Made by a program: the position numbers and the translations under genes. The notes beneath the pieces were generated by a model, which was not told the DNA's origin, ran no database searches, and saw only the letters and a program-made list of their open reading frames with translations. From NCBI GenBank assembly GCA_902795905.1, contig CADBMY010000203.1:1-5317 (forward strand): DNA of 5,317 nt, in the 5' to 3' direction. Source of the stretch: an uncultured Erysipelotrichaceae bacterium. GTDB lineage: Bacteria; Bacillota_I; Bacilli_A; Erysipelotrichales; Erysipelotrichaceae. Within the stretch, counting starts at the first letter, position 1, and each line of letters starts with the position of its first letter. Positions 4,101 through 5,317 of this stretch are shown piece after piece.

Positions 4101-5204
4101 ATGGCAAAGATATTTGTGATCAATCCCGGGTCAACATCGACCAAACTGGCATTATACGAGGACAGTACGGAACTGTTCAACGATGATATTTTTCATGATT
4201 CCAGCGAACTGCTGAAGTTTCCGACGATCAACGATCAGCTGCCTTTCCGCATGCATGTGCTGGAGAGTTTTCTGCAGGAACACGGGATCGATCTTACCGG
4301 TGTTGATGCGACAGTCGGCAGGGGAGGCGGCTGTATGCCGATCCTCGGCGGTACATACCGGGTCAATGAACAGCTGCTGGATGACACCAGAAACTATGTT
4401 GGCGGTCTCTATCACAGTTCAATGCTGGGTGTGCAGATGGCCGCAGAGATACAGAAGAAATACGGCGGTGAAGTGCTGATGGTCGATCCGCCGGTCGTGG
4501 ATGAGCTGCAGGATCTGGCACGCATCACCGGTGTGAAGGGAATCTACCGCAAGGCGATCTCACATGCCCTGAATCTGAAGGAGACAGCCCGCAGACACTG
4601 TGCTTCCCTCGGTGTGAAGTATGAGGAAAGCAGACTGATCGTATGTCATATTGACGGCGGTATCAGCGTTACTGCGCATGTGAACGGCAGGATGATCGAC
4701 GGCAACGATGCCGGCGGCGGGGAGGGTCCGTTTACTCCTACGCGTATGGGCAACATGGCGGTTACCGATGTTCTGAACAGATTGTCTGACAGAAGTCCGA
4801 AGCAGATCCGTGATCTCTGCTCGCAGGCAGGTGGTCTCAGCAGTCACTTCGGCACATCCAACTCCGATCTTCTGCATCAGCGCCTGGAAGACGGCGATGC
4901 GGAGGTGAAGATGGTCTGGCAGGCCATGATCTATCAGGTGTGCCGGTATATCGGGGCCATGAGTGCAGTTCTGAAGGGAAAAGCGGACGGAATTGTACTG
5001 ACCGGAGGACTGATGCGGTTCGCAGATGTCGGAGATATGATCAGGGAATACTGTGAATGGATCGCCCCGGTGTATATCTATCCCGGAGAAGTGGAGATGA
5101 GTGCGATGGCGATGGCAGCCCTCAGAGTTCTTTCCGGTGCGGAAGAACCTCTGGAGTATACCGGTGAACCGGCCTGGAAGGGCTTTGCCTGGGATCATCA
5201 GTAA
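4101..5204 (+). CDS. buk: Butyrate kinase (acetate/butyrate kinase superfamily)
   Basis: A 367-residue cytoplasmic kinase that interconverts butyrate plus ATP with butyryl phosphate, or acts on branched-chain acids, the last step of acyl-CoA fermentation when paired with phosphate butyryltransferase. Seen: the N-terminal phosphate-binding motif INPGSTSTKLALY (7-19), VGRGGG (72-77) and GGTYRVN (83-89), HALNLKETARR (155-165), HIDGGISVTAH (183-193), GGGEGPFTPTRMG (205-217) and the C-terminal adenosine motif GIVLTGGL (297-304). Length and order fit Buk rather than acetate kinase, which is longer. Two motifs differ from textbook Buk: HIDGG for HMGGG, and AGGGEGPFTPTRMG for LDGEGPFSPERSG. GAGAG (4091-4095) lies five bases upstream, inside the Ntdp gene, whose stop is one base away, suggesting translational coupling. 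No ptb gene is in the window. Confidence 0.9.
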   Translation: MAKIFVINPGSTSTKLALYEDSTELFNDDIFHDSSELLKFPTINDQLPFRMHVLESFLQEHGIDLTGVDATVGRGGGCMPILGGTYRVNEQLLDDTRNYVGGLYHSSMLGVQMAAEIQKKYGGEVLMVDPPVVDELQDLARITGVKGIYRKAISHALNLKETARRHCASLGVKYEESRLIVCHIDGGISVTAHVNGRMIDGNDAGGGEGPFTPTRMGNMAVTDVLNRLSDRSPKQIRDLCSQAGGLSSHFGTSNSDLLHQRLEDGDAEVKMVWQAMIYQVCRYIGAMSAVLKGKADGIVLTGGLMRFADVGDMIREYCEWIAPVYIYPGEVEMSAMAMAALRVLSGAEEPLEYTGEPAWKGFAWDHQ

Positions 5205-5212
5205 GCATACAG

Positions 5213-5240
5213 ACAGAGTTTGCGGACTCTGTTTTTCTTT
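5213..5240 (+). terminator. Intrinsic terminator after buk
   Basis: A perfect 7-bp stem ACAGAGT/ACTCTGT (5213-5219 with 5226-5232) with loop TTGCGG is followed by TTTTTCTTT. It begins eight bases after the butyrate kinase stop and closes the phosphatase-kinase unit. Confidence 0.85.
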
Positions 5241-5244
5241 ATCG

Positions 5245-5253
5245 TGATAGAAT
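5245..5253 (+). promoter_or_regulatory. Extended -10 promoter of the next gene
   Basis: TGATAGAAT is a TGn-extended -10 with five of six bases of TATAAT. No convincing -35 is present because the expected place is taken by the terminator hairpin. The start near 5260 suits the Shine-Dalgarno at 5263-5266. Confidence 0.45.
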
Positions 5254-5273
5254 GACGTTGACGGAGTACAGCA

Positions 5274-5317
5274 ATGAAGAATACGGGACTGCGTGATTAT
5301 CTGACCTGGCGCGGGGA
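5274..5317 (+). CDS. Start of a DUF2974 (Mbeg1-like) protein, partial
   Basis: Only the first 14 complete codons are inside the window: MKNTGLRDYLTWRG. GGAG at 5263-5266, seven bases before the ATG, is a good Shine-Dalgarno. The motif DYLTWRG, followed by GA, which begins a D or E codon, matches the characteristic N-terminus of DUF2974 proteins (DYLxWRGD), an alpha/beta-hydrolase-like, lipase-related family common in gut Firmicutes. The family call rests on this short motif alone. Confidence 0.6.
   Translation, partial: MKNTGLRDYLTWRG

Noticed and set aside
4560..5198. A 212-codon minus-strand open frame opposite butyrate kinase.
   Set aside because: It mirrors strongly conserved butyrate kinase motifs on the other strand, has no recognisable domain, and its composition (rich in His, Arg and Cys) is typical of an antisense frame.

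Overview
The window looks like ordinary chromosomal DNA from a low-to-middle GC member of the Bacillota (Firmicutes). Pointers are AG-rich Shine-Dalgarno sites, TATAAT-type promoters, intrinsic terminators, a TPP riboswitch driving a ThiT-type ECF thiamine transporter, an Ntdp-type (DUF402) phosphatase, a butyrate kinase and the start of a DUF2974 (Mbeg1-like) protein. An anaerobic fermenter, for example from Erysipelotrichia or Clostridia, fits, but no phylogenetic marker is present and the lineage is inference. No insertion sequence, tRNA, rRNA, CRISPR array or phage gene was seen.

Layout. The 3' tail of an unidentified + strand gene (1-83) meets a DtxR/MntR-family repressor on the minus strand (114-482) across a shared hairpin terminator. 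The repressor diverges from a + strand unit (571-2362): PTS EIIA, PTS EIIB, a 65-residue helical protein and an AAC(3)-family N-acetyltransferase. The two promoters sit back to back with overlapping -35 elements in a 9-bp palindrome. The acetyltransferase converges on a free-methionine-R-sulfoxide-reductase-like GAF protein (2363-2812, minus) with no base between the stop codons. Each of the two genes appears to carry the other's terminator inside its coding sequence. The GAF gene diverges from a TPP riboswitch (2857-2967) and thiT (2969-3508). After a strong terminator comes a two-gene unit, Ntdp-type phosphatase and butyrate kinase (3557-5204, one base apart), then a terminator and the first codons of a DUF2974 protein (5274 to window end).

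How the genes work together. Most are conserved housekeeping or metabolic functions in short units. thiT is under thiamine feedback, and its riboswitch platform can be read base by base: one strand of the aptamer's 3' half can instead pair with the sequence that otherwise sequesters the thiT ribosome binding site.

The least explained piece is the PTS unit. It has the soluble EIIA and EIIB of an ascorbate-like PTS but no EIIC membrane permease, and in its place a tiny helical protein and an AAC(3)-fold acetyltransferase. This is the best candidate here for an undescribed function, but the evidence is only gene content and spacing. No clear novel defence or mobile system was found.
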